Assembly (NCBI RefSeq): GCF_029633825.1
Contig: NZ_CP090644.1
Location: 1-64,000, forward strand
Source of the DNA: Burkholderia contaminans
GTDB taxonomy: Bacteria; Pseudomonadota; Gammaproteobacteria; Burkholderiales; Burkholderiaceae
Reading direction: 5' to 3'
Length of the DNA stretch: 64,000 nucleotides
Numbering within the stretch: the stretch's first letter is position 1; every line of letters starts with the position of its first letter. The notes under the pieces were generated by a model. That model did no database searches. It was not told the DNA's origin and saw nothing but the letters and a program-made list of their open reading frames with translations. Shown here piece after piece: positions 20,039-29,015 of the stretch. The position numbers and the translations under genes were made by a program.

Positions 20039-21199
20039 TCAGAACCGGTGACGCAACCCGAGATTGACGATGCCCTGCGTGCGCGTGCCGCCATAGCCGT
20101 ACGAGCCGATCGACGCCTGCGCCGTTTGGGTGCCGCCGTCGACCGTGCGCTGTTCCCCGTTCGCACGTTGCCAGGCACCGACCGCGTAGAGATCGGTGCG
20201 CTTCGATAGCACGTAGTCGGCGCCGGCCGATACCTGATGGTAGGTCGCGCTCGTATCTCCACGGGCCTTCGTGTAGCTGTAGCCGACGCCGACGAGCAGG
20301 TTGGCCGTTGCCTGGTAGTTGAAGAACCCGCGTGCGGTGTCGTATTTCTGCGTGCTTCGGAATACCGACATCGCATCAGCCTTGTACAGCGCATTGCTGT
20401 AGTCGACACCGACCGCGAAGGGCGCGAAGTTGTAGCGCAGCGCGCCGCGCGCGATGCCGATCGATTTCGCCGAGATGTAGCCGCCGTTGACCAGCGACCC
20501 ATCGAACGTGCCGTCGGAAGTGCCGTTCCAGCCGGTGCGGATGCCGTTGGCGAGCGACGAACGGTTGGCCGCGTAGTAGTAGCCGCCCGCGACATCGACC
20601 GGGCCGTTGCTGTATGAAAGGCCGGCCGACCAAGTTTGCCCGGCACCGCTCTTGCCAGCCACGCCGCCGAGCGCATACATGCCGACGAATTGGAATCCGC
20701 CGATCGTCGGCGACGTGTACTTCACCGCGTTGTCGGTTCGCGACGACGTGTCGTAGTTATCGACGTCGCCGGGTGTTGCATACACGCTGCCGAAATAGAA
20801 GTCGCCGGTCACGGGCCACGCGACATCGGCAAGCGCGTCGTACTGGCGGCCGAGCGTCAGGGTGCCCCAGCGCGAGCTTTCCAGTCCGACGAACGCCTGC
20901 CGGCCGAACATCCGGCTGCCTTGCCCGAGCGCGCCGGTGTTCGGGTTGAAGCCGTTTTCCAGCGTGAAGATCGCCTTCAGCCCGCCGCCGAGATCCTCCG
21001 CGCCTTTCACGCCGAAGCGGTTGCCGAGCAGATTGCCGTTGCCGAGACCGACGAGATTCTTGCCGTCCGCACTGGCGTTCCATACATAGGTGAGCGACGT
21101 ATCGAACAGGCCGTAGAGCGTGACTTCCGTCGCATGGGCCACTTGGGCTGTCGTCAGCAGCGCCGCCGACATCGTCACAAGCCGAACTGGTGTTTTCAT
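20039..21199 (-). CDS. General porin (Burkholderia OpcP-like)
   Basis: 386 residues with a signal peptide (MKTPVRLVTMSAALLTTAQV) and the trimeric porin fold of beta-proteobacteria: TEVTLYGLFDTSLTYVWNAS, GLGNGNLLGNRFGVKG-ED-LGGGLKAIFTLENGF, and the final strand ending in Phe (LGLRHRF). It would be an outer-membrane channel with 16 strands. Downstream of the czc cluster it may be co-regulated with metal stress; a box-like sequence lies at 21335-21363 in the divergent region. Confidence 0.93.
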   Translation of the reverse strand: MKTPVRLVTMSAALLTTAQVAHATEVTLYGLFDTSLTYVWNASADGKNLVGLGNGNLLGNRFGVKGAEDLGGGLKAIFTLENGFNPNTGALGQGSRMFGRQAFVGLESSRWGTLTLGRQYDALADVAWPVTGDFYFGSVYATPGDVDNYDTSSRTDNAVKYTSPTIGGFQFVGMYALGGVAGKSGAGQTWSAGLSYSNGPVDVAGGYYYAANRSSLANGIRTGWNGTSDGTFDGSLVNGGYISAKSIGIARGALRYNFAPFAVGVDYSNALYKADAMSVFRSTQKYDTARGFFNYQATANLLVGVGYSYTKARGDTSATYHQVSAGADYVLSKRTDLYAVGAWQRANGEQRTVDGGTQTAQASIGSYGYGGTRTQGIVNLGLRHRF

Positions 21200-21334
21200 G
21201 GTGTGTCCCTGAAGTTCAAGATGGTCGTTCCGTGCATCGTTCGACCCCGGTGCCGAGCTTTGCGGCGGCGGGCCGGAATATCGCGATCGCGCTGGCGATT
21301 CTGGAAAGCGTTCGAATCGTGGAGGTGAGGGACA

Positions 21335-21363
21335 AATGAGAAAAATGTCATCGCCGCCTCATG
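21335..21363 (+). promoter_or_regulatory. CzcR/CopR-type box in porin/DUF4148 divergent region
   Basis: AATGAGAAAAATGTCATC followed by GCCGCCTCATG matches the box before czcC at 22 of 29 positions. It lies between the divergent porin gene (from 21199) and the DUF4148 gene (from 21515). Confidence 0.5.
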
Positions 21364-21419
21364 AGCGTCGAAACATGCGACGAATTTCATTCGCAGTGCA
21401 ATGCAGGAGATGCCGGAAC

Positions 21420-21448
21420 GGTGACGAAACCGTCATGCGGCGATCACG
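21420..21448 (+). promoter_or_regulatory. Second box-like site before the DUF4148 gene
   Basis: GTGACGAAACCGTCATGC followed by GGCGATCACG keeps the TGACGAAA and GTCATG halves of the 19437 box but differs elsewhere. It is about 70 bases before the gene start, a suitable position for activation. Confidence 0.45.
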
Positions 21449-21514
21449 TTTCCGCACCGCCACCGGATCAAAGTGAAGGCTCGAGTCACGGATTTCCAGC
21501 AAGGAGCGAACGCC

Positions 21515-21790
21515 TTGAACATGCCGCGACCGATGATAGTCATCGCCGCTGCCGCGTTATCGATTGCGGCCTTTTCGCGAGCAGCGGCCGAGCAGCAGAA
21601 GACCCGGCAAGAAGTCCGCCAGGAACCGGTGCGCGCGCGCCACGATGGCGTGATCCCAAGCCCGAAACAAGATTACCCGGCGAGCCCGGCCACCGTCGCG
21701 CGCAACCAGGAAATCCATCGTGCAACGCTGCATCGCGGCGAGGCGGCGCCGATGGTCGATGCGCACGACAACCGCTTTCCGGTTCGCTGA
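21515..21790 (+). CDS. DUF4148-type small secreted protein
   Basis: About 91 residues. AAGGAG at 21501-21506 fits a TTG start at 21515; an ATG at 21521 is the alternative (spacing 14). The signal peptide PRPMIVIAAAALSIAAF is followed by a DUF4148-like body: TRQEVRQEPVRARHDGVIPS, then DYPASPATVARNQEIH. The end (EAAPMVDAHDN) resembles the protein at 19007-19291 (KAPQADQHDN), so the two are paralogs bracketing the porin. Function unknown. Confidence 0.75.
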   Translation: MNMPRPMIVIAAAALSIAAFSRAAAEQQKTRQEVRQEPVRARHDGVIPSPKQDYPASPATVARNQEIHRATLHRGEAAPMVDAHDNRFPVR

Positions 21791-21854
21791 TCGTTCGTTC
21801 GCGGCCGACCGCCGCGGTGCCGGCCACCGCACCCCATAAGAAGAGGAGCGCGTC

Positions 21855-22358
21855 ATGCGCAATATCGCGAAAGGAATCGTGCTTGTGGCATGTCTGATGT
21901 CGACGGCCGCGATGGCGGCCGGCTGGCCGGAGCGTGCGCTGTCGCATGCGTCGGCACACGACGTCGACCAGCGAGCTAACGAGCGGATGCGTTGCGAATT
22001 CGCGGCCGTGCCGGTCGGTGCGTGGACCGCGACGTTCATGCGCGGGCAATGCGAAGTCGACAACGGTCGGCTGACGTTCGTTCCTGCCGATGTCGGCGAC
22101 GAGTCGACCGCCGCGGCGAAATGGATCGTGCTCGGCGACGTTCGCACCGCGTCGCATCAGTCACGCAAGCTGAAGGAACAGCTGCAGCTGACCACGCGCG
22201 ACGAAGTGATCGCGCTGAACGTGCTGACCGACGACGGCAGTCGCAAGTCGCGCGAGCATGCGATCGATCTGTGGACTGCGCTGCGCAACGAGGGTGTCAC
22301 GCCGGTCAACGGCACGCGGATCGTCGATACCTATCCGACCGGCGCGACGACCTGGTAG
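21855..22358 (+). CDS. Periplasmic protein of unknown function
   Basis: 167 residues, ATG after GAGGAGCGCGTC. The signal peptide MRNIAKGIVLVACLMSTAAM is cleaved near AMAA. The mature part has two Cys residues (MRCEFAAVPV and RGQCEVDNGR) and a C-terminal segment NVLTDDGSRKSREHAIDLWT. No family is recognised. It follows the DUF4148 gene by 64 bases on the same strand, so they may be co-transcribed. Confidence 0.7.
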   Translation: MRNIAKGIVLVACLMSTAAMAAGWPERALSHASAHDVDQRANERMRCEFAAVPVGAWTATFMRGQCEVDNGRLTFVPADVGDESTAAAKWIVLGDVRTASHQSRKLKEQLQLTTRDEVIALNVLTDDGSRKSREHAIDLWTALRNEGVTPVNGTRIVDTYPTGATTW

Positions 22359-22380
22359 CCGTCGCGCCGTCGCGTGCGGC

Positions 22381-23106
22381 TCATCCGGCTTTCACCGATC
22401 CTTCGATCAGGAGGAACACGATGAAGCCGATGAAGAACGAAGCCGTCGCGAACGGTGTTTCGGGCACTTCGTGGGCTTCGACCAGCAGTTCCTCGGTGAC
22501 GAGGTACAACAGCGCGACCGTGCCCAGTCCCAGCAGCGCCGCATAGATATTCGCCGGCAGCCCGGCGAACGCCACATTGCCGGCAACGGCCGCGACGCTC
22601 AACAGCGCCGCGAGCGCGACCGGCACGACGATCGACAGCAAGCGCCCGATGTCGGCCGCGGCCAGCGCCGCGCTGACCGACAGCGCGAGGAACAGCACCT
22701 CGAGCGTCAGCGCGACGGTCAGGATGATGCCGCTTTCGTCGCTTGCGGAAAAAGCGATGCCGAGCACCAGGCCGTCGACGACGAGGTCGATCGCGGTGAC
22801 GATGATCAGGCTGACCGGCAACCGCGCTGCCTCGAAGCGCGTCTCGATCGCGCCCGACAGCGCGTGGATCGCCAGCATCAGCGCAAGGCCGAGCACGAAG
22901 CCGACGACGACCGGAAACAGCGCATGCTCGCGGTCCTGTGGCAGCAGTTCGAGCGCTGCGGCCGCGAACACGATGCCGCCGGTGAAATGCTGAATCACGC
23001 TTGACGTTTTTGGCCCAGGCGCGCGCCACGCGGCCGCGAGGGCGCCGAAAAAGGCCGCCAGGATGGGCGGTAACGTGAGCAACGCAAGCTTCGCGGTCGA
23101 TGTCAT
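22381..23106 (-). CDS. ZIP-superfamily-like integral membrane permease
   Basis: 241 residues from the ATG at 23106 (GAGAGGCC upstream). About seven to eight helices are present. FTGGIVFAAAALELLPQDRE, DLVVDGLVLGIAFSASDESG and TLEVLFLALSVSAAL correspond in position to ZIP helices 2, 4 and 5, but the His-rich metal motifs (HNxPEG, HExPH) are replaced by Asp/Glu/Gln. It is therefore an atypical ZIP relative, and direction and substrate are uncertain. It has a broken homolog beside cadA (9378-9913), supporting a metal role. Confidence 0.75.
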   Translation of the reverse strand: MTSTAKLALLTLPPILAAFFGALAAAWRAPGPKTSSVIQHFTGGIVFAAAALELLPQDREHALFPVVVGFVLGLALMLAIHALSGAIETRFEAARLPVSLIIVTAIDLVVDGLVLGIAFSASDESGIILTVALTLEVLFLALSVSAALAAADIGRLLSIVVPVALAALLSVAAVAGNVAFAGLPANIYAALLGLGTVALLYLVTEELLVEAHEVPETPFATASFFIGFIVFLLIEGSVKAG

Positions 23107-23232
23107 GAGGCCTCTCAGCGGTTGGTGTGCCGCAGCGGGAGCTGCGTTGCACAATCGTACGCGCCGGGTGTCGCCTCGGCACGAACCGGGGATTGAATAG
23201 CTTGAAGCCGCTTCAGGGTCAAGCGGTTTGAT

Positions 23233-23262
23233 GCGGTCGCACCGGCAAGCCGGCGCGACCGC
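23233..23262. terminator. Strong hairpin after the metY remnant
   Basis: GCGGTCGC (23233-23240) and GCGACCGC (23255-23262) enclose an inner CCGG-caag-CCGG stem, giving a near-perfect long stem just beyond the remnant's stop at 23268. No T-run follows on either strand, so it may be an RNA-stabilising hairpin, not a simple terminator. Confidence 0.5.
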
Positions 23263-23267
23263 TCTGG

Positions 23268-23556
23268 TCAAACCCGCGCGAGGAATTGGTCGAGATCCGA
23301 GCAGGTCGTCGATATGCTCGATGCCGTTCGATAGCCGCACAGCTTCTTCTTTCACGCCGGCGTCCGCGAGTTCGGCCGGCGACAGCCCGCGGTGCGCGAT
23401 CGAGGTTGGAAGCATCGCGAGCGACTTCTATCGTCGATGTTGATGAGCTGCGTGAACGGATTCAGCACGTCGTGGAACTTCGCACTGCCGTCGCGGCCGC
23501 CTTTCATGCCGAGTGTCAGACTGCCCCGGCGCGCGGCACAGCAGGTAGATGAATTT
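23268..23556 (-). pseudogene. O-acetylhomoserine sulfhydrylase-like (MetY/MetZ) C-terminal remnant
   Basis: Joined reverse frames read SLTLGMKGGRDGSAKFHDVL, NPFTQLINIDD, a shift, KSLAMLPTSIAHRGLSPAEL, GVKEEAVRLSNGIEHIDDL, a second shift, and DLDQFLARV with TGA at 23268. This is the C-terminal end of a Cys/Met-metabolism PLP enzyme (compare THRQLS and RLSVGIEHIDD in the family). The N-terminal two thirds including the PLP lysine are missing. Two or three frameshifts are visible. It is a chromosomal-type gene scrap abutting the recombinase at 23641. Confidence 0.7.
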
Positions 23557-23640
23557 CAATTGATGAACTATCCAATATCAGATTTGGGCCGATAATTAAC
23601 ATTATCTGTCCAGCGACATTTTTGACTTAAACTGGCGTGC

Positions 23641-25311
23641 ATGAAAACGCGTGAGACCGAACCCATCGCCTTTCCTGACGATGCCGAACTGGCCGCGCTG
23701 CGTGCCTGGTACGCCGGGCTCGGCGCTCGAGCGGCAGTCGCCCGCTATCTGGGCGACCGCAAGGCGCCAGGGGCCTCCGCGCGAGGCGTACTCGGCCGCA
23801 TCCGGCGCGCGCTGGTCGCGTTCGCGACGAGCCGTCACCGGGTCGATCTGGCGGAAGCCTTCGGCGAGCGGTCCGCCGCGTCGGCCGACACCGTTGCGCG
23901 CGCGATCGAGACGTTGCGCAGCCTGCCAGCACCCGTGCCGCACATCGCCGACGAGATTGACCAATGGTTGCCGCCGCGCGCGGTGGCCGCGCTGCGGGCG
24001 CATGGCATCCGGACGCTGGCCGAGCTGACCGTGCGGATTCCGCGCCGGCGCCGCTGGTGGATCGCGATTGCAGGTCTCGGCGTCGCCAGTGCGCGCCGAG
24101 TGGAGGCGTTCTTTGCTGCCCATCCGGCGCTGACCGAACGGGCGCGGGCGCTGATCGTCGCGGCACCGGCCGGGGACATCGTGCCGTGGGAGCAGTTGCG
24201 TGTGCCGCACGAAGTCGACGGCTCGCACGGACAGTTCCGCGCACCGCGGGCCGCCTGCCTGCTCAATGCATCCAACGACTACGAGGCAGTCCAGTCCTGG
24301 CTGTCGCTACACGAATCGGCCGCCACCCAGCGCGCTTACCGCAAGGAAGCGGAGCGGCTGATCTTGTGGGCGATTGTCGAGCGCGGCCGCGCGCTGTCGT
24401 CGCTCACCACCGACGACGCGATTGCGTACCGGGCATTCCTGCGCCGCCCGACACCGCGCGAACGGTGGGTCGGGCCGTCGCGGCCGCGGCACAGTGTCGA
24501 ATGGCGACCGTTCACCGGCGCGCTCGCGCCCCGATCAGCGGCATACGCCCTGAACGTGCTGTCGGCGCTGTTTCGATGGCTGATCGAGCAGCGCTACGTG
24601 CTCGCGAATCCGTTTGCGGGAGTGAAGGTCAAGAACCATGCGCCGCGCGCCGGATTGGACGTGTCGCGCGGCTTCTCCGAGGGCGAGTGGTTGCTGATCC
24701 GCACGCTGGCCGACGGCCTGGAATGGTCGTATGGCTGGAGTGTGCCGGCCGCTCAGCGCTTGCGGTTCCTGCTGGACTTCGGCTACGCAACCGGCTTGCG
24801 CGCGAGCGAACTGGTCGGCGCGACGCTCGCCGACATTCGCCGGGACGAACACGGCGATCACTGGCTGCACGTGCTCGGTAAGGGCGGAAGACGTGGGAAG
24901 GTGACGTTGCCGGCGCTGGCCCGGACGGCGCTCGACCAGTATCTCGTGCAGCGGAGCCTGCCGGTCACGCCCGCGCGCTGGAGCCCGGCGACGCCGCTCG
25001 TCGCGAGTCTCGACGAGGACGGCGCACGCATCGAAAGCACGCGGCTTTGGCGGGTGTTGAGACGGTTCTTCGTGCTGGTCGCCGATGCGATCCAGGACGA
25101 GCGGCCCGCGACCGCGGAGAAGTTGCGCCGCGCGAGCCCGCATTGGATGCGCCACACGCACGCGTCACACGCGCTGGCGCGGGGCGCCGAGCTGATCATG
25201 GTGCGCGACAATCTACGCCACGCGTCGATCTCGACAACGTCGACCTATCTGCACAGCGATGAAGTGCAGCGGGCTCGGCAGTTCGATCAGGCTTTTGCTC
25301 CGCGGAAATGA
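23641..25311 (+). CDS. Tyrosine site-specific recombinase with DUF3701 N-terminal domain
   Basis: 556 residues. The N-terminal third (LRAWYAGLGARAAVARYLGD; later ALRAHGIRTLAELTVRIPRR) is the DUF3701-type region. A SAM-like core-binding domain (YEAVQSWLSLHESAATQRAY) and a catalytic domain follow. Catalytic residues are visible: Arg in ATGLRASEL (about 386), Lys in GKGGRRGKV, His-xx-Arg in HWMRHTHASHAL, His in LRHASISTTSTYLHS and the Tyr nucleophile (about 535). It appears intact and could move the surrounding resistance DNA. Direct repeats lie 30 bases downstream. Confidence 0.92.
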   Translation: MKTRETEPIAFPDDAELAALRAWYAGLGARAAVARYLGDRKAPGASARGVLGRIRRALVAFATSRHRVDLAEAFGERSAASADTVARAIETLRSLPAPVPHIADEIDQWLPPRAVAALRAHGIRTLAELTVRIPRRRRWWIAIAGLGVASARRVEAFFAAHPALTERARALIVAAPAGDIVPWEQLRVPHEVDGSHGQFRAPRAACLLNASNDYEAVQSWLSLHESAATQRAYRKEAERLILWAIVERGRALSSLTTDDAIAYRAFLRRPTPRERWVGPSRPRHSVEWRPFTGALAPRSAAYALNVLSALFRWLIEQRYVLANPFAGVKVKNHAPRAGLDVSRGFSEGEWLLIRTLADGLEWSYGWSVPAAQRLRFLLDFGYATGLRASELVGATLADIRRDEHGDHWLHVLGKGGRRGKVTLPALARTALDQYLVQRSLPVTPARWSPATPLVASLDEDGARIESTRLWRVLRRFFVLVADAIQDERPATAEKLRRASPHWMRHTHASHALARGAELIMVRDNLRHASISTTSTYLHSDEVQRARQFDQAFAPRK

Positions 25312-25340
25312 GCGGCGAGCCACAGAGAGCCGCGTTAAAG

Positions 25341-25441
25341 CGCCAGATTTTGCACCTGAAGGGCGCAATTCCGCGAAATCGATGGTTTCATAAGCTTATG
25401 ATTTTTAGGTGAATTTTTAGATAAACCGCCAGATTTTGCAC
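25341..25441 (+). repeat. Pair of direct repeats downstream of the recombinase
   Basis: CGCCAGATTTTGCAC occurs at 25341-25355 and again at 25427-25441. Similarity extends on both sides (AAAG/AAAC before; GAAGGGCGCAATT and AAAAGGACGATT after). The spacer is AT-rich and includes the palindrome CATAAGCTTATG. They could be recombinase core sites or the scar of a past excision. Confidence 0.55.
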
Positions 25442-25690
25442 GAAAAGGACGATTGCCCCTAATCGAGCGTGCAGGTTTCGGTATCGAGCGGATCGGTACC
25501 GGATATGCGCCAGGACCTCGATGCTTTACTTACCTTTACGAAGGCATCGCACGGAAGCCCTAAGAACAGGTAATCAGGACCGATCGAACATCGGCGTGAT
25601 ATCGGCGCCGGGCACCGTAGGTATCCGCCATCCATTGACCGCGAAACACCACCTTCCAAACTGATCACGTTCGCCGAAACGGCTGATCAT
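25442..25690. other. Stretch with no recognisable gene
   Basis: Only a 69-residue reverse open frame (25459-25668) without a clear ribosome site or similarity. Probably debris between the recombinase region and the IS5-type remnant. Confidence 0.35.
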
Positions 25691-25707
25691 CGTCACCGAA
25701 ATCCGCA

Positions 25708-26417
25708 ATGTACTTGCAGACGAAGCCGCCGATCGATCCGTCGGGCTTGAAGCGCTGGCGCAAGCGGCTGGGCGAAGCCGGCGTCGAAGAACTGCTGGCC
25801 GAGACGATCGGAGTAGCCAAACGGGCCCAAGTCGTCAAGAGCTCGAGTCCGAAGTGCGTGATCGTCGACACGACAGTGATGGAGAAGGCGATCGCGCATA
25901 CCCCCGGAAGTTGAGTGCTTGGCGAAGGGCAAGGCACGCAAACCGTATGAGTTCGGCGTGAAGGTGTCGATCACGACCACGCACAAGGAAGGTTTGGTGG
26001 TGGGCGCGCTCGATGCCAGGTAACCCGTGCGACGGACATACGCTGGCCGAAGCACTGGAACAGGCGGCAATCCTGAGCGACGTCCAACCGGAGATCGCCG
26101 TCGCCGTCCGAGGCTACAAGGGAGTCGCCATTGACGGCGTGAAGATCTATCACCCGGGTTTGCGACGAGGCATCACGCGCGGCCTGCGGGCGATGATCCG
26201 GCGCCGAAGCGCGATTGAGCCAGCCATCGGGCCCATGAAGGCCGACGGCAAGCTCGATCGAAACTAGCTCAAAGGCGCGCTTGGCGACGCGATTCACGCA
26301 GTGCTGTGCCGTGTCTGCCACAATCTGCGGATGATACTGCGCAAGCTGCGGCTATTTTACGCCCCGATTCTCCCCGCTTTGCTCAATTTCAACACTGCTA
26401 CGCTGTCGCCGGCGTGA
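25708..26417 (+). pseudogene. IS5-type transposase with internal deletion and frameshifts
   Basis: Reads DPSGLKRWRKRLGEAGVEEL, then KCVIVDTTVMEKAIAH, after which a large central part is missing. It resumes in another frame with EVECLAKGKARKPYEFGVKV. A further shift gives SMPGNPCDGHTLAEALEQA (with the start reading differently), then YHPGLRRGITRGLRAMIRRR and SAIEPAIGPMKADGKLDRN, to a stop near 26417. The active-site Asp of VIVDTTV and Glu of IEPAIG are present, but the gene is collapsed. Confidence 0.8.
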
Positions 26418-26568
26418 GCCTATCTGCGCGACAATACGATTTGTTCAGGGCCGACCACTTAGTCGACAGTGCGCGGCGGATTCTCAGATGCATCATGCAC
26501 TGGGAATCCGGTCGCGCTTTTAGGCGGGCTGTGCTCGACTCAATATTGAAATGTCCGGCCCAGACCAA

Positions 26569-27717
26569 TCAAAACACGTGCCGCATCGCAACGCGAGTAA
26601 GGACTTGATTTGCCGTCGAGGAAGAAGACGCTGCCCCCGTGATATAGGCAGTATTCAGCGGAGCGATGCTATCGGTGCCACCGGACAGATGTTGATACAT
26701 GCCCTGGACATACAAGTCAGTTCGCTTGGAAAGCTGGTAGTCCACCATCAGGCCGACCTGCTGCCATTTCGGGGATACATTTCCAGCGGTGCTGTTAAAA
26801 CGTCCGCGAGTATAGTTGTACATTCCTCCGATATATGCATTTTTCGTGAATTGATATTTCGCATTGATCTCAAAATTATCAAATTTCAGCGAATTTGCCA
26901 AGTTATCGAAGTTTCCGACATAAACCGAACTCGACGTGTTTTTGAGGTCCGTATGTGAATAGACGAAGCCGATCATCGCGTCGTTCGTAATTTGATAATT
27001 GATGCCGGCACCCCAGACACGTTGGCGACCGGCGACGAACGAGGTGTCGTCCGTTGCGAGTGATCCAATCGACGTGCCGCCGGGGTTGTTGATCTGCATG
27101 TATGCTGCGGCGATTGAAAGCGGGCCGCCTACATACTGGGCACCGACGCTGTATGCGCGATTGTTGGCAAAACCAGAGGCTTGGTTACTGAACCCGTACA
27201 GCCCCCCAAACGAGAAGCCGCCATACGTGTTGCTTGCAAATTTTACCGAATTGTTCAGCCGGAATGAATTGTCGGTGTTGTCGTTATCGAATGGATGGGA
27301 AAGGAGATAGCCACCCCAGTTCCCGTTTGCCGTCAGCGGCGCCAAGTAGTCCACTACCGAATCGTATTGACGGCCAAACGTCAATGTCCCCAAGCGATCA
27401 CTCTGCAAGCCGACGTACGCCTGTCTGCCGAACATCCGTTTCCCTTGGCCTGCAGCGCCAGAGTTGACGTCGAAACCATTTTCCAGTTGGAAGACCGCTT
27501 TTGTGCCGCCGCCGAGATCTTCGACTCCTTTGAGGCCCCAACGGCTGCCTTGAGCGAACCCGCTCTGCATCTCGAAGTTGCTGTGACCGCCTACATTGTT
27601 CGTGTAGTTGATCCCCTCGTCGATCAAACCGTACAGCGTGACGCTGGACTGCGCGTGCGAAATGTACGGAATAGCCAGTATGCCAATGGCAAGGCTCGAC
27701 TGGATTACTTTATTCAT
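26569..27717 (-). CDS. General porin
   Basis: 382 residues: signal peptide (MNKVIQSSLAIGILAIPYIS), then SSVTLYGLIDEGINYTNNVG, GLKGVEDLGGGTKAVFQLEN, MFGRQAYVGLQSDRLGTLTF and the C-terminal strand ending VAMRHVF. It is the same family as the porin at 20039-21199 but only moderately similar and visibly less GC-rich, as is the neighbouring copper region, suggesting a separate origin. It is an outer-membrane channel of unknown selectivity. Confidence 0.93.
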   Translation of the reverse strand: MNKVIQSSLAIGILAIPYISHAQSSVTLYGLIDEGINYTNNVGGHSNFEMQSGFAQGSRWGLKGVEDLGGGTKAVFQLENGFDVNSGAAGQGKRMFGRQAYVGLQSDRLGTLTFGRQYDSVVDYLAPLTANGNWGGYLLSHPFDNDNTDNSFRLNNSVKFASNTYGGFSFGGLYGFSNQASGFANNRAYSVGAQYVGGPLSIAAAYMQINNPGGTSIGSLATDDTSFVAGRQRVWGAGINYQITNDAMIGFVYSHTDLKNTSSSVYVGNFDNLANSLKFDNFEINAKYQFTKNAYIGGMYNYTRGRFNSTAGNVSPKWQQVGLMVDYQLSKRTDLYVQGMYQHLSGGTDSIAPLNTAYITGAASSSSTANQVLTRVAMRHVF

Positions 27718-27866
27718 GCATCCCCCTTTTTCTTGAAGTGTTTCAAATGGATGTGTATGGCGGATAGCCGCGGATGAGGCACGCTTCGCCTTCGTCCAGA
27801 TCCGAAGGATAAGAGTGCAAAAATTTACGGTTTTTGAAATACTGTAGTGACAGATTCGTGTTGTAG

Positions 27867-28805
27867 CTATCCTACATTACCGTTGTCGTCGGGGCGATGT
27901 TGCGCTTTGCTGGTGCCATCGCGAATGAAGTCCGTCACGAAGTCGATGAACCGGCGGACGCTGCGGGTCATGTATTTGTTGCTTGCGTACAGCATTTGCA
28001 GTTTCCGTTGACCGGTGACGACTCGGAATTGGGGTAGGACAGCCTTTAGGGTCTCTGATTCAAGGTCGCGGTGGACAAGCGCATGTGGAAGGCAAGCGAT
28101 GCCGAGTCCTGCGATCGCCGCGTGGCGAACCATTACAGTGCTCGGCGCGCTCAACGCAGGACGGAGCGACGAGCGATATGGGATACCATCAAATTGAAAC
28201 TCCCAAACGCGCTCGGTGCTGTCTGCTGCAAGGAGTGTTCGGTGGGACTCGAGATCGCTCGGATGTCGCGGCGTGCCGTGTTGTGCCAGGTAGATTGGGG
28301 ATGCGACAACCACGTCATAAACTGGTGAGAGGGCGCGGTAGATGAGAGAAGAATCTTTAAGTTGAGTATCGAATGTGAACCAGATGTCAAAGTCGTTCGT
28401 AATCAGCTCCGGAATGCGCTCGACCAGTTCGACATCAAAGCTTATGCGAGGCTCTATGAGATTGAAGGCAGCAATGAGGTCGGCAAGAGCGCTCGCGGCA
28501 AATGCTTCCGGCGCTAGGATTTTCAATGTCCCGGTTGTTTCCCGGGCGTCGGACGTGACAGTCGATTCGAGGCAATCTAACCTATATAGTAGGTCCTTGC
28601 AGCCCTGCCAATATGCATGTCCCGCATCAGTCAGCGAAACATGTCGCGTGGTTCGGTTCAATAGGCGCACCTCTAAGTGCGCCTCCAGGGCAGCGACCCC
28701 TCTTGTGACCATCGCACTTGAAACACCCAATTGCCGCGCCGCGACGCCAAAGTTGAGCGTCTCGGCAACTCGAGTGAACATTCGCATTGCGGCTATCTGA
28801 TTCAT
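27867..28805 (-). CDS. LysR-family transcriptional regulator
   Basis: 312 residues from the ATG at 28805 (a GTG two codons earlier is an alternative). The N-terminal winged helix reads MNQIAAMRMFTRVAETLNFG and VAARQLGVSSAMVTRGVAAL, followed by a periplasmic-binding-like effector domain (DARETTGTLKILAPEAFAAS to GIACLPHALVHRDLE). The fold is typical of the family. It lies divergent from the Cu ATPase gene and upstream of the porin on the same strand; either could be its target. The inducer is unknown. Confidence 0.92.
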   Translation of the reverse strand: MNQIAAMRMFTRVAETLNFGVAARQLGVSSAMVTRGVAALEAHLEVRLLNRTTRHVSLTDAGHAYWQGCKDLLYRLDCLESTVTSDARETTGTLKILAPEAFAASALADLIAAFNLIEPRISFDVELVERIPELITNDFDIWFTFDTQLKDSSLIYRALSPVYDVVVASPIYLAQHGTPRHPSDLESHRTLLAADSTERVWEFQFDGIPYRSSLRPALSAPSTVMVRHAAIAGLGIACLPHALVHRDLESETLKAVLPQFRVVTGQRKLQMLYASNKYMTRSVRRFIDFVTDFIRDGTSKAQHRPDDNGNVG

Positions 28806-28869
28806 AATCACCAGCGAGACATGAATACGTAAGCATGATGACCTAGTGGCGACAGCTGGATGGCGTGCA

Positions 28870-28896
28870 AATTACAAGATTGTCATTTTGTGCGAG
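28870..28896 (+). promoter_or_regulatory. CopR/CusR-type box before the Cu ATPase gene
   Basis: TTACAAGATTGTCATTTTG is close to the known CusR/CopR box pattern (TTACA-nn-ATTGTCAT). A partial second copy, CATGACGGAACTAATG, lies at 28918-28933. The site is about 130 bases before the GTG start at 29016. Confidence 0.5.
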
Positions 28897-29015
28897 CCGG
28901 GCCAGAATCGTCGACCACATGACGGAACTAATGTTCGTCTGGCTTCGCCACGCGAAACCGGTGGCAATTCGGTCGGTCGTCTAAGGAACGATACAAGTGG
29001 AATGAGGAGCGCACG

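Noticed and set aside
25459..25668. 69-residue reverse open frame
   Set aside because: No ribosome site, no similarity, and the surroundings are debris.
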